The notes beneath the pieces are model-generated. The model was not told the origin of the DNA and did not search any database. It worked only from the letters and a program-made list of their open reading frames with translations. Below, one piece after another: positions 11,001 through 18,375 of a DNA stretch of 64,000 bases; position 1 is the first letter of the stretch; every line of letters starts with the position of its first letter. Origin of the DNA: Methylobacillus gramineus (GTDB taxonomy: Bacteria; Pseudomonadota; Gammaproteobacteria; Burkholderiales; Methylophilaceae); the NCBI RefSeq assembly GCF_020532675.1, contig NZ_JAJAVE010000003.1, positions 434,001 to 498,000 of the forward strand. The letters are read 5' to 3'. The position numbers were made by a program, and so were the translations under genes.

Positions 11001-14000
11001 TCAACACCCAGGGCGCGCTGACTACGCTGGCGAACAGCAGTGCTGCGCAGGCTGCCACTGCTGGCCTGGGCGCCAAGCTCAATCTGGTGGCACAGCAAAT
11101 GACGCTGGGAGGCAATATATACCTGGCCTCCGGTCAGCTGACCGCACGCTCGACCCAGGGTGACCTCAATGTCACTGGCGATGCCAGGATCAACACGGCA
11201 TCACGGGCGATTCGTTTTGATCGATTTACGCGGCATACCCCAGGTGGCGTGGTGTCATTGCAATCTGACCAGGCCGATATCAATGTGGCCAGTGGCGCAT
11301 CGATTGATGTCAGCGGTGGTGAAGGTGGCAATGCGGGTACCCTGAAAATGACGGCCAAGGCGGGAGAGGTCAATATTGCCGCTGGCACTTTGCATGGACA
11401 AGCAGGCCAAGGGCAGACCGCTGGCAGCTTTGTGATGGATAGTGCCAGCCTCACAGACTTTTCCGGCTTGAACAATGCACTCAACAGCGGTGGCTTCAAT
11501 GCCTCGCAGGAGCTGCGCATCCGTAACGGTGATGTGGCGATAGCGGCAGGGGATACCGTCGAAGCCAGCCGTTTTGTCCTGAGTGCTGACGGTGGTGCTA
11601 TCGATATTGCTGGTACCGTGGATGCGAGCGGCAAACATGGCGGTGATGTCCAGGTTTATGCAAAGAACGACCTGACCTTGCAGGCCGGAGGAAAACTATT
11701 AGCCAATGCTGAAGCCACTGACGGCAAGGGCGGCAGTGTATTGCTGGCGAGTGAAAGTGGTACTGTCAAAGCCCAGGTGTTTGAAACAGATGGCGTGACA
11801 CGCAGGCAGGATGCGGCATTGATTGATGTGTCTGGCAGTCAGCTAGGTGATGTGACTTTGCGCGCAGAGCGTGTAGGTGCGTCTGGCCTCAAGGTGGATG
11901 TGGATGCACCCGCCGCAGTGGCCGGTGCTGACAAGATATTGCTGGAGTCGGTCAAGGTCATGAATGTGGCTACTACACTCAATGCCACCACCCTCAACAC
12001 GATCAGGACCGATACCAATGCCTTCTACGCTGATGCGGGAAATACGGCTGGCACCTACAAAGCCAGCAGTGATGGCGTGAGCGCAATTGTCGCGCCGCAT
12101 ACCGAGCTGCGCACCACTGACAATACCACGCTGGCCAATGACTGGAACCTGCGCGATCTTTCATTGGGGCGTGATGGTGTGCTGACGATACGCAGCACCG
12201 GTAACCTGCAATTGAATGGCAGCATCAGTGATGGGTTTGCCAATGCAACAGTCTCAGCGGCATTGGCCAGCGGAGACTCATGGAGCATCAACCTGGTGTC
12301 AGGTGCGGATATGAGCGCAGTCAATCATCTATCTACCCTCAAGAGTGACACTGCTGGCAACATGGTGCTGGCCAATAACAAGCTGGTGCGAACAGGTACC
12401 GGCGATATCAATATTGCCACGGGCGGCAACCTGACCCTGTCCAACGCTGGCTCTGTCATTTACACCGCAGGTAATGCAGCTGCTGACCTGGCTGGGTTTG
12501 TGGCACCGACCAGCACCGATGGATTTGGCACTAATGGCGCCCAATACCTGACTCAGGGCGGCGATTTGAACATTGCCACGCAGGGTGACATCACTGGGGC
12601 GCTGGCTGCTGCCAGTGGCACCCAGCAGATTGTGAACAACTGGCTGTTCCGCCAGGGGGGTGGTTCTGGCAATAAGGATACTACCTGGTGGTTACGCACT
12701 GATCTGTTCCAGCAAGGGGTGGCTTCATTCGGCGGTGGCGATGTCGCGGTCAAGGCCGGTGGCAATATCACCAATTTTTCCGTGTCCGTACCCACCACGG
12801 CGCGCTTTACGAGAGATGGCTCGGGCAATTCAGACGTTTCAGGTGGTGGCAATCTGAATGTGGTTGCAGAGGGCGACATTCGCAATGGCATGTATTTCGC
12901 TGGCAAGGGGCATGTGGATTTGCAGGCTGGAGGCGAGATTGGCCGTACATTCAATGCTCAGGGCAACCCCATTACGTTTGGCACTACACTAGCATTACAG
13001 GATGCAACCGCCAGCGTCACAGCTTCTGCTGGTGTCTATCTGGAAACCGTATTTAACCCCACACTATTTGCCCAGTCGACCACCAATGCGGGACCGACCG
13101 GTGTGGCCAATAGCACTGGCCGTAGCGCGTTTTTCAATAGCTATGCCGATAATGCAGCGATAGATGTAGCCTCGTTGACAGGGGCTATTACCTTTGGGCT
13201 GGATCAGTTGAGTAACATCACTGGTAAGTTGACTGGGCTAGCAACGGTGAACAGTACCCAGAACAGCTTGGCGTTTTATCCAGGCAGTGTGCAGGCCACT
13301 GCATTTGGTGGGGATATTTATACCGGCAACATGAAACTGATGCCATCAGCAACAGGTGAGTTGGGCTTGCTGGCTGCTGGTAGCATCATTGCTGACCAGA
13401 TTGTGATGTCTGATGCGGAGCGTTCATTGATTCCCAGTGTGTCATCTCCTATCCAGAGCCCGCAGGTAATCCTCGAAAACATTATCATGAACAGTCACTC
13501 GGCCATTCCTTTGCATCGTAACAGCAGCAACCCGGTGTCTATCGTGGCGCGGGATGGATCGCTGAGGCCATGGCGCACCCAGACCGTTAGCCTGACGTTG
13601 CCCAAGACTGCCGTGGTGATGGCCGGGCTGGATATCCTTAACCTGGATGCCAACTTGCAAAACATGGATAGCGCTGACCTGAGTGTGGTGCGTGCTGGCC
13701 GGGATATCAGTTACGTCAATGTGCAGGCGGGTGGTATCAATGTCAGCGGACCGGGCAATCTTCTGGTGGAAGCCGGTCGCAACCTGGATCTTGGCCGCAG
13801 CAATGGCATCAACAGTCTGGCCAATACCGTGAATGCAGGCTTGCCGGCGCAGGGCGCTTCCATCACGGTGCTGGCAGGCGTGGGCAAAGGTGCCAGTCTG
13901 GATGATTACATCAACCTTTATATCAAGCCTGATGGTAGTGGCCCCTCGGTGTTAAGTGGCAATGAGGGTGGCATGGCGGAATATCGTGCTGCCACCGCGC

Positions 14001-14959
14001 AGGCACTGGCGAAATACATGCGCGAAATCACTGGCGAGGACAGCCTTTCTGAGGCGGATGCCTTGACGCGATATCTGGCACTGGAGAAAGACCAGCAGGC
14101 GATTTTTGCCTATCGACATTTTTCATCGGAATTGCTGGCATCCGGTAAAGCCTATGCCACCACGCAAAGCCATGCCCGTGGAGATGCAGCGGTCGCTTCA
14201 CTTTGGCAAGGCGACTACAAAGGTGACATGAGTCTGTTCCAGAGTCGTATTCGTACTGTGCGGGATGGCAGCATAGATTTGCTGGCGCCTGGCGGTATGA
14301 TCAATGTGGGGGTCGCAGGTGGTACCAGTTCTGGCAATATCGGTATTGTCACCGAAGGCGGGGGTGATATTCGTGCCTTTGCCGATAGCGGCTTCCAGGT
14401 CAACCAGTCTCGCGTTATTACGCAATATGGTAGCGATATCACGGTGTGGGTAAACAATGGCGATATTGATGCTGGCCGAGGATCAAAGACGGCACTTTCT
14501 ATCCCCGAGGTGGAAATCAGTACTGATGTATATGGCAATACCACGCGCAAGGTGAAGGGGGCTGCCGCTGGTAGCGGTATCCAGGCACAGACCTATGATG
14601 CTGATGGGCCAGATGGTCCTTCGCGAGCGCCCAGGCTGGGTTCGGTGGCCTTGATGGCACCACGTGGAGTGCTGAATGCCAGTGAAGCCGGGATTGTGGC
14701 TGGTGACTTTCTTGCAGTGGCAACCCAGGTGTTGGGTACCAGCAATATCAACGTGGCAGGTACTTCAACAGGGGTTCCCGCGGCCGATACGGGCAGCCTG
14801 GCAGCTGCCAATGTTGGCACAACTGGCACTGCATCCTCTGCCACCAGTGCGGTGGCAGATATGAGCCGATTGGCACCGCCGCAGGATTTCAGCCCGCGTA
14901 ACTTGCTGCCTTCTTTTGTATCGGTTGAGGTGCTGGGGTTGGGCGACATCATGCGCTAA
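5096..14959 (+). CDS. Giant TpsA exoprotein, filamentous haemagglutinin-like, DUF3739 type
   Basis: A 3287-residue secreted adhesin-like protein. The N-terminus is an extended signal peptide (LFRLVFNKRLGIYVPAHE, the ESPR type) followed by a hydrophobic core ending GHALA. Residues of about 70-300 form the TPS secretion domain, with LNPSIIAGTINA and NTNGIIFANGAQINVGSLLAV matching the haemagglutination-activity region. Most of the rest is Gly/Asn/Ser-rich beta-helix repeat of the form 'GGNITV..G.l..SGG.I.l.A', with very few Cys. The last roughly 400 residues resemble the DUF3739 C-terminal module (RDGSIDLLAPGGMINVG; GDIRAFADSGFQVNQSRV). A ribosome site (AGGAGAG) precedes the ATG. The protein presumably crosses the outer membrane through the TpsB encoded just upstream and stays at the surface or is released. 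No frameshift was seen across nearly 10 kb. Confidence 0.92.
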   Translation: MNQGLFRLVFNKRLGIYVPAHEMAHATASAGRNARARRRVMAALIASLAAGHALADVVPLASSGLVPGGGAWSNAYVSVATPTITTIQQSAPQAIANWSQFNLARNHTLNINQQSNWQMLHRIHDLNPSIIAGTINAPGTNYFVNTNGIIFANGAQINVGSLLAVTSADMTDALFTNGLLSSLSQDPVFRNTGGFIKVEAGAALTAASGGRIMLLAKDVENHGVIKTPDGQTILAAGEKVYLKSSTDPAGLLVEVDAGGTATNLGEIVADRGNVTLVGLAVNQQGRISASTSVRANGSIHLLARDSVNAIADGKGGYTYQPSRYGKVTIGKGSVTEVRVETADKEEVLASQTLAPSRINIEGRTVEVNGLLRAKGGQVNIAAKSGEESNQGVTTPVRVLLDDNARIDVSGVDATAAMEKNQLQVQLYSDQLKDTPILRGGALFGETVYLDARKGTDLFDVSPLLALRTQTIAEKMSKAGTINISSAGDVVTKSGSVMDVSGGVIDYAAGYIRESKLIYQGRAVAISQADRNTPYEGLADVYKFTDPKWGWTKRVDLNPNGRGTWQQAYREGRDAGTININSTNPVLLNGNMQANTRSDVTQRTNLPDGGNFNLTTGTGVVRIQATATQVPAGFTINDANPGTETILGTGLLQSGFNHLGINSQGSIEVDTAVVTAPNGSVNLKGGGVNINKDIVTPGGDITVATQLANQSVVVDDGVKLSSAGNWNNDNPALPGAMQTPIALDGGSINLSASENLMLGKGSLLDASAGAWVDSSGVLHTGNGGDITLSAQDVKMGAQLQSYGFTQGGKLSVSTAQNVQVGGQPASAGDFWVRESFFEQGGFVAYTINNSRNGGEFVVGDASGKATVIHPKMQALMMSSGYSSKVSGTSMAEVSKVVLLPEGQRGPASVSFSALGDATSLANLTVLRNTIIRTDAPDITGRVGAIALEASRQLTMMGSLLAPAGNISLKLSGDVDQVPYDNQQSIWIGDQSVISVKGSYVRPVATAPTLASAKVLDGGNITVDAHKGFVVAEEGSLMDVSGTSGAVDVNTGRGLQRQLLDGGAGTVSITARDGMILDGNFLAGANGAGEAGTLKIALTGDLKGTTQTPGHPSGERVLTVTTDKQLLATGLQARDNLAAFEGKAQMSTEQINAGQFDHVSLESTTQGREPNATERDRIVLQSGVTLSAPETLALTSSAFEVSGSGVAQINASHVTLATPEVNNTVQTGDAILKVNADWIDLNGTINLSGIKQAELNSRLDIRGRGLTFDNAGSLKTNGNLLMTARQIYPVSNSSFNIEALGSNSNITVRSSGEAYKPVFSAGGKLGLKAHSIRQEGVLLAPLGQIALDAASQSNLVLGEKSLTSVSAAGLSIPYGTTQQGGTAWNLPNNIGTKPLEKRITLNGQDIDLKSGAVIDISGSGDTFAYEWIQGIGGSRDILAQSGVYALLPSIKGEYAPFDYDYTKDNAPAIGQAVYLSGIAGLPAGYYTLLPARYALLQGAYMLQLGSGQQVRQGTNTQLMDGSSLVSGYLTNVNNSSRNATWDTFRITNGSVFRTPSGSVTRAPSEYMISSGNAFFAQQAASAGLAVPRLAGDAGQLVLSAIDTLQLNATLKTDKAAGGRGAMVDIVSDKISVVSDVGADNGSLQLSADSLNNMNAESILLGGSRTQGDQSVEISTTSTEVRFANDADHALKVNQLIATASDRVTVENGAVIQAESAANQGSTNLRVNGDGALLAVSGSSDIVFDRAGASSNPNLGTLDIQAGSQIRAARSLVLDATHASSLNGNVSVSDGGSVTLGASSILLGSPGAVVPGMRVDNTLVASLGNLKQVTLNSHGNLNLYGEVDFGSRNLDVTINAAGIVGHDMAAGDTSNLTANHLVMKNSAGAALIPTVSSTRSTLAIDASSISVEGKNTAASNNATNAGNFALSGFEQVQLNSSRDITFSGSGTLDIHATDTRISSGRITAATGTNYTLNTQGALTTLANSSAAQAATAGLGAKLNLVAQQMTLGGNIYLASGQLTARSTQGDLNVTGDARINTASRAIRFDRFTRHTPGGVVSLQSDQADINVASGASIDVSGGEGGNAGTLKMTAKAGEVNIAAGTLHGQAGQGQTAGSFVMDSASLTDFSGLNNALNSGGFNASQELRIRNGDVAIAAGDTVEASRFVLSADGGAIDIAGTVDASGKHGGDVQVYAKNDLTLQAGGKLLANAEATDGKGGSVLLASESGTVKAQVFETDGVTRRQDAALIDVSGSQLGDVTLRAERVGASGLKVDVDAPAAVAGADKILLESVKVMNVATTLNATTLNTIRTDTNAFYADAGNTAGTYKASSDGVSAIVAPHTELRTTDNTTLANDWNLRDLSLGRDGVLTIRSTGNLQLNGSISDGFANATVSAALASGDSWSINLVSGADMSAVNHLSTLKSDTAGNMVLANNKLVRTGTGDINIATGGNLTLSNAGSVIYTAGNAAADLAGFVAPTSTDGFGTNGAQYLTQGGDLNIATQGDITGALAAASGTQQIVNNWLFRQGGGSGNKDTTWWLRTDLFQQGVASFGGGDVAVKAGGNITNFSVSVPTTARFTRDGSGNSDVSGGGNLNVVAEGDIRNGMYFAGKGHVDLQAGGEIGRTFNAQGNPITFGTTLALQDATASVTASAGVYLETVFNPTLFAQSTTNAGPTGVANSTGRSAFFNSYADNAAIDVASLTGAITFGLDQLSNITGKLTGLATVNSTQNSLAFYPGSVQATAFGGDIYTGNMKLMPSATGELGLLAAGSIIADQIVMSDAERSLIPSVSSPIQSPQVILENIIMNSHSAIPLHRNSSNPVSIVARDGSLRPWRTQTVSLTLPKTAVVMAGLDILNLDANLQNMDSADLSVVRAGRDISYVNVQAGGINVSGPGNLLVEAGRNLDLGRSNGINSLANTVNAGLPAQGASITVLAGVGKGASLDDYINLYIKPDGSGPSVLSGNEGGMAEYRAATAQALAKYMREITGEDSLSEADALTRYLALEKDQQAIFAYRHFSSELLASGKAYATTQSHARGDAAVASLWQGDYKGDMSLFQSRIRTVRDGSIDLLAPGGMINVGVAGGTSSGNIGIVTEGGGDIRAFADSGFQVNQSRVITQYGSDITVWVNNGDIDAGRGSKTALSIPEVEISTDVYGNTTRKVKGAAAGSGIQAQTYDADGPDGPSRAPRLGSVALMAPRGVLNASEAGIVAGDFLAVATQVLGTSNINVAGTSTGVPAADTGSLAAANVGTTGTASSATSAVADMSRLAPPQDFSPRNLLPSFVSVEVLGLGDIMR

Positions 14960-14971
14960 TTGAGCCTATGG

Positions 14972-15011
14972 CCAACAAAAAGGACTAGTTGCGACTAGTC
15001 CTTTTTGTTGG
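14972..15011. terminator. Strong bidirectional hairpin terminator
   Basis: An 18-bp perfect stem (14972-14989 with 14994-15011) closes on a TGCG loop. A5 and T5 runs lie inside the stem, so it could act in either direction. It lies 13 bp after the tpsA stop and should uncouple the adhesin gene from the exbB-like operon. Confidence 0.85.
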
Positions 15012-15097
15012 GTTGTGACTCAGCAATTTCACAGACTGGTCACTCATCCGTCACATAGGAAATCTATATTACGCGCTTTGTCCTGGAGCGCGGTCCG

Positions 15098-16768
15098 ATG
15101 TTAAGAAAGTGTTGTTTACTGCTGATGTTTATTCTGGTGCCGGGTTTGGTGCATGCTGCCTGGGATGAAGCATGGAGCAGCCGTGCCAAGGTGACGGTGA
15201 ATGCGGCAGGTGTAGCAACTGCACAGGAGCAGGTGCCAGTGGTGCTGCGCCTGCACTCTGGCAATTTCGATTTTTCATCGCTCAATCTCGATGGTTCAGA
15301 CTTGCGCGTTATCGCCGCAGATGACAAGACTGAACTCAAGTTTCATATCGAAAAATTTGATTCAATTAATGAGTTGGCGGTGATCTGGGTATTGCTGCCC
15401 AAGGTGGATGCCGCGGACAAGGGGGCGCATTTCTGGCTCTACTCAGGGAATGAGTCAGCCATCTCAACGGCTGATAGCCAGGATAACTGGGATAACGCTA
15501 CGGTGGCGGTGTTCCATTTTGCTGAAAAAACATTCTTGCAGGATAGCCGTGGTGGCCTGGTGGCTAGCGGCACACCTGCTTTACAAAAAGCTGCATTGAT
15601 TGGTGAAGCCGCCATTTTTGCCGGGCAGGCTATCAGTATTGCAGCCAATCCCTCATTAGCACTGAGTGCTGCGCAGGGATTGACTTATTCTGCCTGGATC
15701 AAGCCTGCTAATACTGCTGGTAAGGCTACCCTCTATCAGCAAGGCCCTGTGGCGTTTCAAGTCGCAGATGGCAAGCTGGAGATGAAGGTGGGTAATGTAA
15801 GTATCTCTGGTGGTGAGGTCAAGCCCGCTACTTGGCAGCATGTGGCAGTGACCATTGGTGCAGGCAAGGCAGTGCTTTACCTCAATGGTGCAGTTGTTGC
15901 CAATGGTGATGCGTCCCTGACTGATGTGCAGGATGCCGTGCAGGTGGGCGCGGGCTACCAGGGTGAGTTGGATGAACTGGAGCTGGCCAATACTGCGCGT
16001 AGTGCAGACTGGATCAAGCTGGCTGCAACCGGACAAAGTATGGACAGCCAGTTGCTCAAGGTTCAGGCTGCCGATGCTGAGGCTGAAGAAGAGGGTGGTT
16101 CATCCCACTTCATGGTGCTGTTCCATAGCCTGACCGTGGATGCCTGGGTGGTGATTGTCATCCTGACCATCATGTTTGTCATCAGTGTGGTGGTGATGGT
16201 GGCCAAGGCCAGGCAGGTGGTGCTGATCGACAAAGCCAATCGTATTTTTCTTAAGCTGTTCAACGAAGCCGGCAATGCGCAGTTGCTGGAACTGGATAAA
16301 GCAGCCAATACAGGTGCTTCTACACTGGCACGGCTATATATGGCAGGTCTGCGTGAAATCCGCAAACGTTATACCGCAGATGGGCAGTTATCACTCAGTG
16401 GTGCTTCCATGGATGCGATCAAGGCGGCGATTGATGCAGACCTGATCCGCGAGAACAAAAGCCTTAATGCCAATATCGTCCTGCTGACCATTGCCATCTC
16501 AGGCGGCCCGTTCCTTGGCCTATTGGGTACCGTGATCGGGGTCATGATCACTTTTGCAGAAATTGCAGCGGCAGGCGATGTGAATGTCAACGCGATTGCG
16601 CCTGGGATTGCCGCAGCATTGATGGCAACGGTGGCAGGCCTGGCGGTGGCGATTCCTGCGCTGTTTGGCTACAACTACCTCTCCAGCCGTATCAAGAATA
16701 TCAATACCGACATGCAGATATTCGTCGATGAATACGTGACCCGCGTGGCCGAGCTTTACGGCAAGTAA
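15098..16768 (+). CDS. ExbB/TolQ/MotA proton channel with periplasmic DUF2341-LamG-like domains
   Basis: A 556-residue fusion. Residues 1-20 are a signal peptide (MLRKCCLLLMFILVPGLVHA). Residues of about 21-150 look like DUF2341 (WDEAWSSRAKVTV start; GSDLRVIAADDKTELKFHIE). Residues of about 150-320 look like a LamG/concanavalin-like domain (GLTYSAWIKPAN, TWQHVAVTIGAGKAVLYLNGAVVANG, YQGELDELELAN). After an acidic linker, residues 348-556 are the ExbB core: a transmembrane helix at about 349-370, then GGPFLGLLGTVIGVMITF and APGIAAALMATVAGLAVAIPA for the other two. Canonical ExbB lacks such a head. It heads a tight operon with two exbD genes and a tonB. I infer a proton channel powering an outer-membrane process, with the head sensing or binding glycan or a partner in the periplasm. 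Confidence 0.88.
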   Translation: MLRKCCLLLMFILVPGLVHAAWDEAWSSRAKVTVNAAGVATAQEQVPVVLRLHSGNFDFSSLNLDGSDLRVIAADDKTELKFHIEKFDSINELAVIWVLLPKVDAADKGAHFWLYSGNESAISTADSQDNWDNATVAVFHFAEKTFLQDSRGGLVASGTPALQKAALIGEAAIFAGQAISIAANPSLALSAAQGLTYSAWIKPANTAGKATLYQQGPVAFQVADGKLEMKVGNVSISGGEVKPATWQHVAVTIGAGKAVLYLNGAVVANGDASLTDVQDAVQVGAGYQGELDELELANTARSADWIKLAATGQSMDSQLLKVQAADAEAEEEGGSSHFMVLFHSLTVDAWVVIVILTIMFVISVVVMVAKARQVVLIDKANRIFLKLFNEAGNAQLLELDKAANTGASTLARLYMAGLREIRKRYTADGQLSLSGASMDAIKAAIDADLIRENKSLNANIVLLTIAISGGPFLGLLGTVIGVMITFAEIAAAGDVNVNAIAPGIAAALMATVAGLAVAIPALFGYNYLSSRIKNINTDMQIFVDEYVTRVAELYGK

Positions 16769-16779
16769 GCGGAGCGACC

Positions 16780-17187
16780 ATGGCAGATATCAAGGAAGAC
16801 AACCAGCCCTATGACGAGATCAATATCACGCCGATGCTTGATCTCGCCTATGTGCTGCTGGTGATCTTCATCATCATGACCACGGCATCGGTACAAGGCG
16901 TCAAGGTAGAGATCCCCCAGACCAAGGCTACGGGTAACCTGGCCAAGCCGGATATCCGTGGCATCACCATCACCAGTGAAGGGGATGTCTACCTGGATGC
17001 GTATCCGGTGGATATGGCCATGCTGGAGCAGCGCCTGGGGGAATATAAATCCAATAATCCTGACCTGCCGGTTGTGCTGAAGGGCGATGCCGCCGCGCAT
17101 TACGAAAAAGTCTCCGCCGTGCTGGAAGTCTGCAAGAAGCTGGGCATCACCGAAGTAGGCCTAGTCACCAAGAAGGCAGAGGGATAA
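16780..17187 (+). CDS. ExbD/TolR-family protein, first copy
   Basis: A 135-residue inner-membrane protein with one N-terminal transmembrane helix and a periplasmic domain. The helix carries the family signature INITPMLDLAYVLLVIFIIM, and its Asp is the proton-carrying residue of ExbD/TolR. The periplasmic part (VKVEIPQ..ITSEGDVYLD..) ends in a typical ExbD C-terminal fold (EKVSAVLEVCKKLGITEVGLVT). It starts 11 bp after the exbB stop with a GGAG site and is followed three bases later by a second exbD. It should form the ExbB-ExbD motor with the upstream channel protein. Confidence 0.92.
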   Translation: MADIKEDNQPYDEINITPMLDLAYVLLVIFIIMTTASVQGVKVEIPQTKATGNLAKPDIRGITITSEGDVYLDAYPVDMAMLEQRLGEYKSNNPDLPVVLKGDAAAHYEKVSAVLEVCKKLGITEVGLVTKKAEG

Positions 17188-17190
17188 ACC

Positions 17191-17595
17191 ATGCAGATAC
17201 AAGACGACAGCAAACCCTACGATTCCATCAACATCACGCCGATGCTGGACCTGGCTTATGTGCTGCTGGTGATCTTCATTTTGATGACCACTGCCTCGGT
17301 GCAGGGCCTCACCATGAATCTACCCAAGCCATCCAATAAACCCAGCACCGAGCAGCATGAGGTCAAGATCGTGCAGGTGCAGGAAACCGGGACCATCATG
17401 CTCAACGGCATGGGGGTGAGCTTGGCTGAGCTGGAAAGCCAGCTCAATGCGGCACGTGCCAGAGACCCCAAGTTCTCCGTGATGATCAAGGGTGAGGCGC
17501 GAGCGCCGTATGCCGGCATTGTGTCCGTGGTGGACCTGGTGACACGGATGCAGATCGAGAATGTGGGGCTGGTGACTTCAAGGATAGGCACTTGA
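17191..17595 (+). CDS. ExbD/TolR-family protein, second copy
   Basis: A 134-residue paralogue of the preceding gene with the same ITPMLDLAYVLLVIF helix and conserved Asp. Its periplasmic half differs (TMNLPKPSNKPSTEQHEVKI; VDLVTRMQIENVGLVTSRIGT). Sequence divergence outside the helix argues against a recent duplication and for two distinct roles, perhaps one binding each side of the TonB. Its stop codon overlaps the ATG of the tonB gene by one base, so translation is probably coupled. Confidence 0.92.
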   Translation: MQIQDDSKPYDSINITPMLDLAYVLLVIFILMTTASVQGLTMNLPKPSNKPSTEQHEVKIVQVQETGTIMLNGMGVSLAELESQLNAARARDPKFSVMIKGEARAPYAGIVSVVDLVTRMQIENVGLVTSRIGT

Positions 17596-18305
17596 TGGCA
17601 ACAGATATGAAAGATTGGCAGGCCGAGCATGGCAATGAACCTGGCAAGACAGCGCTATGGAAACGGGCGATTTTATGGTTGCTCGGAGTAGTGCTATTAG
17701 GGGCGATGGTATGGGGAGTTGTCAGCCTGATCTCCAGCAAGCCAGGCCCGAAAAAACCAGCGGTCACTACCATCAAGATTTTGCCGGATACACCGCCGCC
17801 ACCTCCTCCCCCGCCCAAGGAGCCGCCAAAAGAGCAACCCAAGGAAGAGCCGAAGGAAATCAAGGTAGAGCAACCCAAGCCAGTGGATGCGCCACCTGAG
17901 CCGCAGAACCTGAAGATGGAAGGCGATGCTGGCGATGCCCCCAGTGCTTTTGGTGCTGGCAAGGTTAACAGCGATTACAGCGGTGGCGATGTGGGCGTGA
18001 AAATCGGCGGTAACAAGAGCCTGGCGGCCTATGCCTGGTACACAGGCAAGATCAAGCGGCAGATTGAAGAGGCCATCGCCACTCAGCCCGAGCTGGCACG
18101 TGAGCAATACAAGCTGGTGGTATCACTCTGGCTGGACAAGGACGGGCGCGTTGAAAGGTTGGAGCTGCAGTCTTCCACCGGTGACCAGAAAAAGGACGAC
18201 TTGCTGCGCAAGGCCTTGCAGGCTATCACCCGGATTGCTGAGGCACCACCTGACGATATGCCTCAACCGGTGAAATTAAGAATTACCGCAAAGAGCGCAG
18301 GTTAA
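17595..18305 (+). CDS. TonB-like energy transducer
   Basis: 236 residues. After a short cytoplasmic tail, one transmembrane segment (AILWLLGVVLLGAMVWGVVSL, about residues 20-42) is followed by a Pro/Lys/Glu-rich periplasm-spanning arm (eight consecutive Pro, then repeated KEEPKE-type units). A compact C-terminal domain follows (about residues 150-236; YKLVVSLWLDKDGRVERLELQSSTG), of the TonB/TolA C-terminal type. The ATG overlaps the stop of the second exbD. Together with exbB and the two exbDs this makes a complete proton-motive-force module. Its partner could be the barrel encoded next, the TpsB, or the receptor at 39.9 kb; adjacency favours the local genes. Confidence 0.88.
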   Translation: MATDMKDWQAEHGNEPGKTALWKRAILWLLGVVLLGAMVWGVVSLISSKPGPKKPAVTTIKILPDTPPPPPPPPKEPPKEQPKEEPKEIKVEQPKPVDAPPEPQNLKMEGDAGDAPSAFGAGKVNSDYSGGDVGVKIGGNKSLAAYAWYTGKIKRQIEEAIATQPELAREQYKLVVSLWLDKDGRVERLELQSSTGDQKKDDLLRKALQAITRIAEAPPDDMPQPVKLRITAKSAG

Positions 18306-18375
18306 GGCGCTCACAGATTAACACCCTCAGTTGCAACGATAAGAAGCAGTGACGAGAACAAAGGCAGAACGATAG

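Noticed and set aside
5096-14959. CdiA-type contact-dependent inhibition toxin
   Set aside because: No toxin-like C-terminal domain after the DUF3739-like part and no small immunity gene downstream; a terminator follows directly.
14982-15001. GGACTAGT-TGCG-ACTAGTCC as a regulon operator
   Set aside because: Half-sites are in the opposite order and the sequence is part of a long terminator stem; the likeness is probably chance.
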